A DNA stretch of 24,657 nt. Source: Choristocarpus tenellus KU-1152 (Eukaryota > Phaeophyceae). The DNA lies in assembly GCA_964200185.2 (NCBI GenBank), contig CAXNAD020000205.1, positions 1 to 24,657 on the forward strand. The letters run 5' to 3'. The notes beneath the pieces were generated by a model. That model saw only the letters and a program-made list of their open reading frames with translations. It did no database searches and was not told the origin of the DNA. The position numbers were made by a program, and so were the translations under genes. Positions 8,901 to 16,260 of this stretch are shown here, one piece after another. The first letter of the stretch is position 1. Each line of letters opens with the position of its first letter.

Positions 8901-11900
8901 ATTCAAGCCCGCTTAGGCTGTTGTCATTTCAGGGTAATTGAGCCCTCATGCATGACTGAAAATCTACCCAAAGATGGCTATATCTTCATTTGCTTCAGCA
9001 CACTTCATGAGTGCTATCTATTGCATCAGAGTGAACTGAAATGCCCTGGATAAAGTCAGTACCATGGTAGTTGTATTAGTAAACCCCTTTTAGCCAAACG
9101 TCCTTGAGGGTAGAGTGAATGAGGTGAGGACCAGAGATTATTGTGATACTTTGCTATTCACACACGGGCATCTGCACGTAGTGTTGGGTCTCACGGCTAC
9201 ACAGTCGCAATCCAGCTACCCTACTAATAGTTGATATGGCTCAGGTATTCCAGCACAAGTCTTGAGTTGGGTGGACGAGAACAATCTCCTGTCTCCACCT
9301 GGTTCGCTCCCTTATGGAGGACATTTGGTTAACGGAAGCTATTGACACAATTACTGTCATATTGATTTTGTCCAGAGTACATCAGTTCACTTTGACAGGA
9401 TCATTTTGACTAGCGCACTTGATACCATGAAGAAATGGCCATGTCTATGTTTGCCACGTTCAGATCATTATTTAGACTCTTGAAGGCCAGGAATGATGAT
9501 CAAATCAGTTGTGTCCTCGGAATGCCCATGTTGTTGTGATACACAAACCCTTGGGCACATCTTTTGGTAAACAAATGTTTAAAGATTGCTCGTTTTAATA
9601 CCTACCACACTCTCCAGAGGACAACATTGAGGCAAAATATCTTAGAGGGTAGGGCCACGTCCATTTGAGGGTCAAAATTCAATGTTGCAATTTTGATGTA
9701 ATTTTTTCGGAGATGTTATTATCCTTTTTCCGAACAAATCTTTTCATAAACATAAACATCTTACCCACTCCGAAATATTTTGAAGTAAGAAATGTCATAA
9801 AAATAACATGGGAAGACAAGCCACAAATAGACAAAAAGGCAAAAACTCTTACCCTCTTAAGATACTTTCACTCATTGCTTTGTGTTCCCACCCATATCAT
9901 CTCTGTCGGGGATGGCGACTGTTTTACTGTGAAGCAATCAGTACTAGGGTCAGTTGGATATTTCACTCAACTTGCTTTACCGTTCCTTCTTGTACAGTAA
10001 CCCTTGGGCATATTTGTGGATGAACATCATGCAGTATGCCTAGGATTTCTCCTGTAGATGCCTTTGGTATGTAAACTAGTGTCTGCCCATGTTGCTGTCA
10101 TTCTTGCCATTGGGGTTCTGGTGTGAGTTTCACGTTTAAAACCTCCAGAAGACGGTGGAGAGTCCTCTCGACCGTTGTACTGTCAAAAACAGTCTGAAGC
10201 CATTAAGGTGGTATCACCAACTCAATATGACGAGGCTGCTTGTGCAAATGCCATGGGATAGAGCATTGTTAATAGCGTCACTAACACATACCCATGTTGA
10301 ACCCCATCTCTGTCTGTGTTTATTCTATCCTTAGAAGAGCTCTAGAGGATACGTGCACATGCATGCACGTTGATGTGAATTGGCATTGCATCGGTGTGGA
10401 AGATGGGTGTTTTCTTTTTATTTTACTGAAAATCAATCACATGTAAAATACCTGAAAGAAAACTGGAAGAAAATGCTGCGAAGGAAACGTGAAAACTTTC
10501 CACAACCCTGTTTGTGCTCCGGGTAGAAGTACCAACATAATACGGTGTTTCTCCCACCCCTCCAAAGTGTAGCTCTCTCTGCATTTTGACCAACTCAGAC
10601 ATGGAATGGTGCTGTGCACGCTTGCATTTTTTGGCATCTACACCTTTGTCTTATTTCAGGTGCACTTGACCTCTGACAACGTCATTGAGTTGGTGGCCAC
10701 GGCCATGGTTGTGCTGCAACCCCCACTACCCACAGCACTACCGGGTAAGGTGAAGGAGTGAGGTTTGGGAGAGTGTTGTGTGGTCAAGGGGGAGGCAATT
10801 GCCGTAGTGTGTGGGGGATGTCGTTTGATAGGAGTAGAATAGGAGAGCATGGTGGGACTATGGTGATAACTGTGCCCAGTGTCTTCTTCAGCTGAATTGG
10901 GAGTGGTACTTGTCATTCTCGCTAGAGGTCTTGGCATTTCTTACCTTGCAAGTACTCCAGTATTATGCAAGGTTGCTTTTTCTATTATACATACATATTT
11001 TTTACAAGTCGCTTATGATATCTACATGGTGTCTCTACTGAAAAGCATATGAAAATAGAAAGGGAAACGCTACCACTTTCTATCTTCATTTTTTCCACGC
11101 AGAACCGTAGTGTTTTTCTTGCTATGTATGTATATTTAATATCAAGAACTAGTGTCAATCAATTTCATCTTGTATGATGCACCTAATTTCCGTCTCAATT
11201 GCTCACAATTGTAGATTATGCACCCTTGATGGCACTTCCCCCTCCTATCCCAACTGCTCTAACTTCTCAGCACCTTCAGAAGGCGTGGATGGGACCAAAA
11301 CCCCCTCCAATATACCTGCTACATCCTTCTCTGGCACAGCATCTACAGCTGCGGTGTTCTCACCAACCAAACCCAGTCCAATAACCGCTCCCAGCACTGT
11401 TTTAGAAAGTGGAGGGGGAAGTGCAGGTGGAGGGGTTGAGAATGCTGCTTTGCATTCAGCATTTATGGGTCTAATGCGAGGCAATGCTTCCTTGGTTCTG
11501 CCCCGCTCAGTCTCAGAGTTTATGATAAGTCACATGGCAGCCAGTGTTGAAGAGAGGGTCAGAAAACTGGCTCAGAGTACTAGTGCAGGGATTGGGGTTA
11601 GTATCGAGGGGGAAAAATTAGGTTTGGAGAAAAACGAAAAGGTAGAAGATCACAGGGTGAGGCGTGGAAATTCGGATGGGGGAAGAAGCGACTACTCTTC
11701 TATCTCGGGAGTTGTCCCACCAGTTACACCCGCATTCAATACTGTGCAACAACGTCGCCGGAGTGGTTCAGAAGCTGAGAGTGTGGGGGTTGTGCAGCTG
11801 GCAGGGATTGGGGCTGGGGGGTCCTTGTTATCCAATACAACTTCCCGGGTTCGGTCTTCCAGTGACACACACCCTAGTGGGGGGGAGGATGTGAACAGCA

Positions 11901-14900
11901 GTGGAGGAGGGAGGAGTAGTGAGGGTATGATGGACAGTGCAGAAATGGACAGAGGGGTTGGTAGGAGTGATAGTCAAGCAGGTACGGCCTTGGCGTCCAC
12001 AAATCCAGCAACTCTTGTTGGGTTAGGGTTAGGGTTAGGGGGATATGGGGGGCTTTCTGCACCGCCTCCTCCAGTGCGCTCCACTTCTATGATAGTTAGG
12101 GCAGGGACAGGAAACGTGGGCCCAGGCATTCTCAACATGACGGGTGACAAGCTGGGAACATCGACCTTTGGGAGTGTGGCTATTTCTAACCGTGGTCTTT
12201 CTGGTCTTTCTGGTCTTTCCCGACACTCACTGAACACTTCAAGCCGGTCAACTGTAACATGGGGAGGGGCATCCAGGCAACAGACACTGACAATGGCGGC
12301 CTCAAGGCAAATTCTGTATTTCGAGGAGAGCATGGTGAGTATGGCGTGGCTGAGAGCAGGGGGGTTAGGGGGTAGGGATGCCATGGTACGATTTTCAGGA
12401 AATGTTGTTGCTGCTCCGGAAAGTGTTTTGCTGTTGATTGGGATGAGACAAGATAGATGTTCAGGAATCAATCCTTTCGGTTTGTACTTGTCTTTGTAGA
12501 GACAAGGCTGCCGTAGAATTCATGGAAACGATGGAATAATGTTCTACCTTGTGATGGACTCTGGGGAAATTTACTGGTGTTATGCGATTCACACTCTGAG
12601 CTCCTGTACGGGGAACATACCTGCCCTCGCTGGCTATGTTGGAACAGGGGAGTTATCAAAGTAGTATTTGAATTATACCAGAGCAATAATGAACCAACGG
12701 CACATGTCCAATGAGAGTTGAGATTAAGGACTGTGTGAATCTCTTTCATCACCATACTCATGTGTTCTGTACCAAGTGACAAGCAGTAGCACTCAGCATG
12801 AGCAATCATAATGATCTATAGAGTTTATGAGTCCCTCTCATATTGTTGCTATTCCTATATATCACCCCCAACCCAAGCACCAACCCATGATGTCTGCCTC
12901 TAACTCTAGTGCGCATGTCGCACACAGTGTCTCCCTCCCCTGTCTTTTGCGTGGACTGACCTCAAGCATATTTTTTTCCGAACTCTTTGTCCATAGTTCC
13001 TCGCCTTCCTCCTACATGCCACGCCTCTTGCCTACAGGTTGAAATGACACCGCTGGGACACATACCAGGAGCACGAGTGTCCAGGTATCTGGGAAGTGTG
13101 AGCCTTCACTTCATCAAAGAAAGTTGGACAGTCTCCCGAGGAGGAGAAATAGCCGCTTTCTTTCACTTCTTCATGATGGAGGTACCGTGCAGTATAGGAT
13201 ACACGGCCGAAGTATAGGCCTTAACGAGTGAACACTTATCTTTTTTGGCAGACGTAGCATTCATTGTCACCCTTGTTTAAAGTCAAATTTGCGCTTTGAA
13301 CTAGTGATAAAGTGTGGAATATCTCCTTGTACTGCTTTTCCGAATAGTCAGCACGTTGTTTGTAAAAAAAAAAAATCCCGTATTTCCTACATTAATATGT
13401 GGAATGGTTGAAGCTTGACCGGTTCCAAAGTTTTTTTACAACCGTTGCCTGCTGCACATCCGTGTGCTTGTATTGCATCCTCGAAGCTTGTACCTATACT
13501 GTGCCTTGAACTCAACTCAGAATGATAGAACCACCAAACATGGTGCAGTATTCCTGTTGATAGTTTAAAGGAAGTATGAACGAGACAAAGCTGTGCATGA
13601 AAACGTTTTCAGGACTACACAGCTGGCTGTACGGACCCATCACTCTGAAAGGAGGTGTCCTCATACTTCTTGAAGACATATCTTTTTTGTTTTACACTTG
13701 TTTAACTGGGCACTTTGCCCTGTATCACTATATTAAGCCTCTGGAACAAATTTTGGAGCAAGCTATACATGTCGATGAGTTTTGGAAGATGAACTGTGCA
13801 CCATGAGTAGCTGGATGTATGTGTGCAGTGTGCAAATATGCTAACATTATTGCCGTTTCCAGACGTGATTTTCCAAGAGACATTGAACCTGTTCCTATAC
13901 CTGTGGACTACATTTTCCTATAATCATTGCTGGGTATTAGCCCTGTTCCACTGCCAATTTTGAGACTTATTCAGTCTTTGACATTCAACTAATAGACTGA
14001 AGTCAGTGTATGTGTACACCATCTCTCCTTCCTTTCTCCTTGGTAAATTTCTCCCCACTTCCATCCTCTGCTCATTAACTCTATCAGCCAGACTGACCTG
14101 TTCTATCACTCCCCTCAGAGCTATCATCGCATTGTAGGACCATGTATTTATGATGGCTTACCCCTCACCACACTTCGATTCCCTGCTAAGGTGAACACTG
14201 TGATACGAGCACATGTTGCTGCCTTGGGTGGAAACGCTTTGTTATCATACCGCCTCCTTCCACAAGAGTCTGGGGGCAAGGTGTCTAAGAACCAGGTATA
14301 TATTTGAGATTGTGCGTGGTTCTGGATGTGGAAAACGCAGTAATAATCATATTGATTTTTGCTCGTGATGGGTAACTGAGTACACCTATGTGATGAACTA
14401 ACTGCTGAGCAAAGAATTTCCTTTGATAGGTGCAGTATGTAGTGCAATATACCCATGGTAACCCCTCATTGACATGGACCTCCTCCACTTCAGGCAGGTG
14501 AGCTTGAAATGCAAGTATGAGGCGACTTGAGGAGGAACTGTGTGGTACAAGTAGATGTATGTGCAATGATCACATCCTCCTTACTCCTCTTGTGTATCTG
14601 AGCTCTAGGTGTACAACATGATCAGTGTGAGGGGGGATGCGGTTGTGATCAAGTACGACGAGGAGGCCATGGAACAGGCTTTGGGTATGGACCCCAGGGA
14701 GGCAGAGGTGAGCCCCACTGCCAGAAGGGTAATAGTCCATCCTAGTCTTTGCTTTGTGAAAATGCTGGGGCACGAAGTGAATGCCACCTGTCAAATCAAT
14801 ATGAGAGAGTAGGAAGTGACTCCTTGTCTTGTTTGCAGGTCGCTCAGCTCCAGGCGTTGCTGATGCAATTTGGAGTATGATAGACCGCAACCTCCTTTTG

Positions 14901-15437
14901 TAGTGAGGTGTCTCCCTTCCGAAGAGCAAGCAACCGTTCAAATTGAGGACACCTTTAGACAGAACTGGGCAGTCATTCGCCTTCTGACATTTATTCTGTA
15001 GATTCAGATTTGGTACAATCTATTTAAGTTAATACATCCTCTCTTTTTTTGGCAAGTGTCTGAACCCCTCTACTCCTTCTTTCTTGTACAATGAGATTTT
15101 GTAGTCCTGATCCCCCAACCTTCTTTTGCCGTCACTATCACTTCCTTGCCGTGTCTGATTTCAGGCAACCTACAGCAAGGCCAAGGAGACTCTAAGGCAC
15201 CGGGCCTCTGTTGGAAATAGCACGCCTCCCTACCACACCCCAAGCAACAGCATTACTGGGTGGGGTGCCAGTGCCCATACTAGCGCAGGGGGTGGTCTCC
15301 ATACCACCAGCGGCCCCAACAATAGTTTTCTCTTTCCTTCAATGACCTCAATGTCTCCTGCGATGAGTAGGACTGTGAGCGCACCCTCAAACTCTAGCGG
15401 AGGATCGTCTACACTTGGGCCACTGACCAGCTTGTAG
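2173..15437 (+). CDS. C2CD5-like protein (C2 domain / YbjQ-like module family), 3' part of gene
   Basis: Proposed exons, all GT-AG and phase-consistent: 2173-2295, 4410-4502, 5205-5267, 10660-10744, 11271-12334, 13038-13181, 14191-14295, 14609-14707, 14839-14874 and 15165-15437. Together they make 695 codons including the TAG stop. Two YbjQ-like modules are visible. The first runs over exons 1-4 ([34 protein letters not shown]). The second runs over exons 6-8 ([58 protein letters not shown]). A long Ser/Gly-rich insert separates them, and the tail is Ser/Thr-rich. These motifs match the animal C2CD5 (CDP138) family. In mammals that protein binds calcium and phospholipid through an N-terminal C2 domain and acts in insulin-stimulated GLUT4 vesicle fusion. 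The C2 domain and start codon must lie upstream and are not seen. The family assignment is from memory of motifs; the mammalian role is not proven here. Confidence 0.8.
2465..2738. mobile_element. MITE-like inverted-repeat element, copy 1
   Basis: About 270 bases, homologous along its length to 9624-9877. The ends are inverted repeats: the left end reads GTGTCAAAGTATTTTAGGG and the right end reads, on the opposite strand, GAGTGAAAGTATATTAGAGG. The interior shares blocks with copy 2 such as GGTCAAAATCCAATGTTGC and TTTTGATGTAATTTT. It carries no coding capacity, so it is probably a non-autonomous DNA transposon. Compared with copy 2, the left end carries two extra exact TTAGGG units (2482-2500). 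No clear target-site duplication was identified. The superfamily is unknown. Confidence 0.7.
2482..2500 (+). repeat. TTAGGG tract inside left end of MITE-like copy 1
   Basis: Three TTAGGG units sit where copy 2 has only the degenerate telomere-like CTTAGAGGGTAGGG. Confidence 0.85.
2867..2936. repeat. Tandem repeat, 14 bases x 5
   Basis: Five near-identical copies of GAAGAGGACATTTT (variants GTACA and GATAT), within an intron. The apparent repeated peptide on the minus strand is a product of the repeat. Confidence 0.9.
3300..3319 (+). repeat. Interstitial TTAGGG tract
   Basis: Three TTAGGG units ending in TTAGGA, in the same intron as the MITE-like copy 1. Confidence 0.9.
4410..4502 (+). CDS. 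C2CD5-like gene, exon (AMKRAKW segment)
   Basis: 31 codons, phase 0 at both ends, strong acceptor (cttttttcag) and donor (aaggtgaga). It encodes [12 protein letters not shown] and ends ITDLHDGLK, which corresponds to the central strand and the start of the helix in the YbjQ-like module. It reads directly into [13 protein letters not shown] of the exon at 5205. Confidence 0.75.
4503..5204 (+). other. Intron of C2CD5-like gene
   Basis: 702 bases with no credible coding content. Two copies of agtacttacgta occur near 4944 and 5039. It ends in cccttttgccag. Confidence 0.65.
5205..5267 (+). CDS. C2CD5-like gene, 21-codon exon
   Basis: Short phase-0 exon with [18 protein letters not shown], the helix plus cysteine-containing strand conserved in this family. 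The donor is acaggtgagc. The next exon in the protein begins VHLTSDN at 10660, across the large transposon-bearing intron. Confidence 0.78.
5742..5880 (+). pseudogene. Ty1/copia reverse transcriptase fragment, plus strand
   Basis: The plus strand reads [19 protein letters not shown], resembling the copia RT segment with consensus MDVxTAFLNGxLxEEIYMxQP. The nucleotide block overlapping 5742-5830 is repeated in inverse orientation at 5990-6070 (shared GGCTCAGCTG, GAGGGCATTCACC). Stops and frame changes make it non-functional. Confidence 0.65.
5953..5989. repeat. (GA)n microsatellite
   Basis: About 18 uninterrupted AG dinucleotides lying between the two oppositely oriented copia RT fragments. 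Confidence 0.97.
5993..6253 (-). pseudogene. Copia reverse transcriptase, N-terminal part, minus strand
   Basis: It reads [29 protein letters not shown] and [16 protein letters not shown], matching the copia RT opening pattern (K.KFIFK...G...R.KARLV.QG......Y...F.P......R.L). The frame is open over 6026-6253, then breaks. The rest of the domain, including the catalytic aspartates, is missing. Confidence 0.75.
6750..6898 (-). pseudogene. Copia integrase, C-terminal part of catalytic core, minus strand
   Basis: It reads [18 protein letters not shown], equivalent to the copia integrase S.pyTPQ.NG.aER motif. The catalytic glutamate of the DDE triad is replaced by lysine (NGMAKR instead of NGxxER). 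The downstream [20 protein letters not shown] follows the family pattern for the next helix. Confidence 0.7.
6932..7150 (-). pseudogene. Copia integrase (rve) N-terminal part of catalytic core, minus strand
   Basis: 72-codon open segment with [19 protein letters not shown] and [12 protein letters not shown], the classic copia integrase start (xxDxxGP...YxLVxVDDxSR) including the first catalytic aspartate. A stop separates it from the downstream piece at 6898-6750, which is in another frame. Confidence 0.8.
8040..8085 (-). pseudogene. Gag zinc-knuckle remnant, minus strand
   Basis: One frame gives KCFN and the adjacent frame gives GNHGHKSG, so a CCHC knuckle (CxxCxxxxH) appears to have been broken by a one-base deletion between the first and second cysteine. 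The final cysteine is also absent. This supports a gag origin for the flanking sequence. Confidence 0.55.
8270..8690 (-). pseudogene. Copia gag (UBN2-type) remnant, minus strand
   Basis: It contains [25 protein letters not shown] and [15 protein letters not shown], which follow the UBN2 gag pattern (A.e.W..L...........L...L..lkm........i......L..iG..v.......LR.LP..Y). An in-frame stop follows SAREAWE, and further N-terminal pieces lie in other frames. Confidence 0.65.
9624..9877. mobile_element. MITE-like inverted-repeat element, copy 2
   Basis: Same family as 2465-2738. The left end CATTGAGGCAAAATATCTTA and the right end read on the opposite strand, CAATGAGTGAAAGTATCTTA, make an inverted repeat of about 27 bases ending in GAGGGTA. 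It is non-coding and roughly 250 bases long. Differences from copy 1 include a deletion of about 17 bases in the interior. By eye, identity between the copies is about 75 to 90 percent depending on the block. Confidence 0.72.
10351..10370. other. Short hairpin ACGTGCA/TGCACGT
   Basis: Perfect 7-base stem around the loop CATGCA, within the large intron about 290 bases upstream of its acceptor. No function is evident. Confidence 0.6.
10660..10744 (+). CDS. C2CD5-like gene, exon completing first visible YbjQ-like module
   Basis: 85 bases starting after ttatttcag and ending in phase 1 before GTAAGG. It encodes [19 protein letters not shown], the final strands of the YbjQ-like fold (V.L..D..IEL..TAM.V in this family), then a proline-rich PPLPTALP leading into the disordered exon. 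Confidence 0.78.
10745..11270 (+). other. Intron of C2CD5-like gene
   Basis: Intron of 526 bases. The minus-strand reading frame over 10656-10937 is a chance frame overlapping the exon. The acceptor aacttctcag at 11270 keeps frame, as does a second AG nine bases downstream (cttcag at 11279). Confidence 0.65.
11271..12334 (+). CDS. C2CD5-like gene, large low-complexity exon
   Basis: 1064-base exon encoding about 355 residues rich in Ser, Gly, Thr and Pro, with basic patches (QQRRRSGS, ...RVRRGNS) and no recognised fold. It separates the two visible YbjQ-like modules. A short helical-looking segment ([20 protein letters not shown]) is the only non-repetitive block. It contains in-frame TTAGGG repeats (12020-12040) encoding GLGLGLGG, and a triple repeat of GlyLeuSer near 12200-12225. 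It ends QILYFEESM at a GTGAGT donor and joins in phase 0 to VEMTPLG at 13038. Confidence 0.75.
12020..12040 (+). repeat. Telomeric TTAGGG repeat within coding exon
   Basis: Three TTAGGG units preceded by GGG and in frame in the large C2CD5-like exon, read as alternating Gly-Leu. Confidence 0.93.
12335..13037 (+). other. Intron of C2CD5-like gene
   Basis: 703 bases, donor GTGAGT and acceptor ttgcctacag. A possible acceptor at about 12499 (gtctttgtag) opens a 50-codon frame, but that frame has no family match and ends in a stop, so it was not used. Confidence 0.65.
13038..13181 (+). CDS. C2CD5-like gene, exon opening the C-terminal YbjQ-like module
   Basis: 48 codons, phase 0 at both ends. 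It encodes [19 protein letters not shown], then [12 protein letters not shown] and the helix start [12 protein letters not shown]. This aligns without gaps to the C2CD5 pattern (ve.TPl..iPG.r...YLG.i...FIrE.......gl..F.h.F..E) and is the strongest family evidence in the window. Confidence 0.85.
13182..14190 (+). other. Intron of C2CD5-like gene with competing acceptors
   Basis: 1.0 kb. The family alignment favours the acceptor ccctgctaag at 14190. A stronger-looking acceptor (atcactcccctcag) at 14118 is also in frame. A 12-A run lies at about 13364-13375. I see nothing else coding. Confidence 0.6.
14191..14295 (+). CDS. C2CD5-like gene, exon with [15 protein letters not shown] signature
   Basis: 35 codons encoding [20 protein letters not shown] followed by [15 protein letters not shown]. 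This is the hallmark helix-turn-strand of the YbjQ-like fold, with the conserved AxxLGGNAxxxY motif. Its start at 14191 gives a gap-free join to FFHFFMME from the previous exon. A start at 14119 would add 24 in-frame codons. Confidence 0.85.
14609..14707 (+). CDS. C2CD5-like gene, exon with last strands of the module
   Basis: 33 codons, phase 0, encoding [20 protein letters not shown]. The NQ.Q/Y..I.V.GDAV pattern closes the YbjQ-like module in C2CD5 proteins. The acceptor is gagctctag and the donor gaggtgagcc. Confidence 0.85.
14839..14874 (+). CDS. C2CD5-like gene, 12-codon micro-exon
   Basis: 36 bases ([12 protein letters not shown]) between the acceptor cttgtttgcag and the donor GTATGA, phase 0 at both ends. 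If the donor is not used, translation meets a TGA one codon after the exon end, giving a shortened C-terminus. Skipping the exon also keeps frame. Confidence 0.6.
15165..15437 (+). CDS. C2CD5-like gene, terminal exon
   Basis: 91 codons including the TAG stop, acceptor gtctgatttcag. It starts [19 protein letters not shown] and then becomes Ser/Thr/Gly-rich ([20 protein letters not shown]), ending GPLTSL. This is a disordered tail typical of the family's C-terminus. The RHRAS and SRTVS contexts look like basophilic kinase sites (inference). No clear AATAAA signal was identified immediately downstream. Confidence 0.7.
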   Translation, partial: ATYSKAKETLRHRASVGNSTPPYHTPSNSITGWGASAHTSAGGGLHTTSGPNNSFLFPSMTSMSPAMSRTVSAPSNSSGGSSTLGPLTSL

Positions 15438-16080
15438 TGAACTTAGATTGTTACGACTTGGAAGTGACCTGTGTAACAGTGGTCATTTTACGCAATTGAA
15501 ATGGCGGTGATAAGGTTTGCTGCACTAACAGTACACGAGATGGTTAACTATAGTGTATCAGGAGGGCGATTGATGTGTAAAGATGAATATCCATACCTTT
15601 TTCACGCTCACCTCATTTTTAAGCGGATTAATTACAAAGAAAAACCTCTATACGGTATTTATTTAAAAAAACGATTGACTCAATATGGCACACACAACAG
15701 GCCATTGTGTTGATGTAATTGTGGCCTTTTTCGTTTTGTCATGGGTGGCATGCACCTGAACACAGAGGATAAGTTATGTATTTATATGGTCTACGTGAGG
15801 AAGGCAGCTGCTCCGCCAAGGCTCCTTCATGTTGCTGCTAACCAAGAGGGAAGCTTGCGGATCAATATTTTTAATTCGTTCATGGTGGCTAATTCAAATC
15901 GCCCGATGCTTTTCCCCACCTCCCATTACAAGCTCCTTACTCAATCATGGGAAAGTACTTATGGGAAGAGGAAGCACATTGCAATATTTGTTAAATCCCT
16001 CAACAGACGCAAGAAGAATCGGCTAATTTATAGCGTTGAGAAAATATGGATGGTTATGTAGCCTGCAACTTTATCTTGTT

Positions 16081-16260
16081 TTAGTTGTTGGGATGTTCCC
16101 AGTCCTTCCAACAACTCAAAGCCCAAGCACTACTGAAATGCTTGTTAGGTCTGTGTGTAAGGGCATACTCTTCTAGCTTCAACCCGAGTTCATCCCCCAC
16201 ACTGTCCCAATCCTTCACACACTGTCTAGAACATACAAATATCCCCACGCCATTGGTCTC
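16081..16260 (-). pseudogene. Weak Death-domain-like ORF, minus strand
   Basis: 59-codon frame after an acceptor-like AG, ending in TAA. It contains VKDWDSVGDELGLKLEEYAL and then AWALSCWKDWEHPNN, which resembles the Death-domain pattern W..LG..LGL...L..I......c...lL..W. No start codon or convincing neighbouring exon was found, so it may be a single exon, a gene fragment or chance. If real it would point to an animal genome, where Death domains act in apoptosis and immune signalling. Confidence 0.25.

Larger units (their letters stand above)
5268..10659 (+). other. 5.4-kb intron filled with decayed mobile elements
   Basis: The largest intron in the window. The bulk of it (about 5740-8690) is copia-derived. 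The MITE-like copy 2 lies at 9624-9877 and a short hairpin at 10351-10370. I recognise nothing in 8700-9620 or 9880-10650. The splice ends are clear (acaggtgagc and ttatttcag) and both flanks encode adjoining parts of the same protein module, so transcription presumably crosses the insertion. Confidence 0.75.

Noticed and set aside
9528-10020. Possible LTR pair: ACCCTTGGGCA repeated at about 9547 and 10000
   Set aside because: The shared block is only about 12 bases before the sequences diverge, with no TG...CA ends, so it is too short to call LTRs.
11199-11384. Alternative frame after an acceptor at about 11215 (attgtag)
   Set aside because: It is in phase with the previous exon but stops after about 55 codons. 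Acceptors at 11270 or 11279 connect to the 355-residue open exon.
12501-12680. Possible extra C2CD5 exon beginning [15 protein letters not shown]
   Set aside because: The acceptor is fair, but the frame has no family match and reaches a stop. The exon at 12334 joins 13038 in phase without it.
15741-16061. 106-codon plus-strand frame as a gene
   Set aside because: It has an ATG and moderate length but no recognisable domain, and the gene upstream already ends at 15437. Left as unassigned intergenic sequence.
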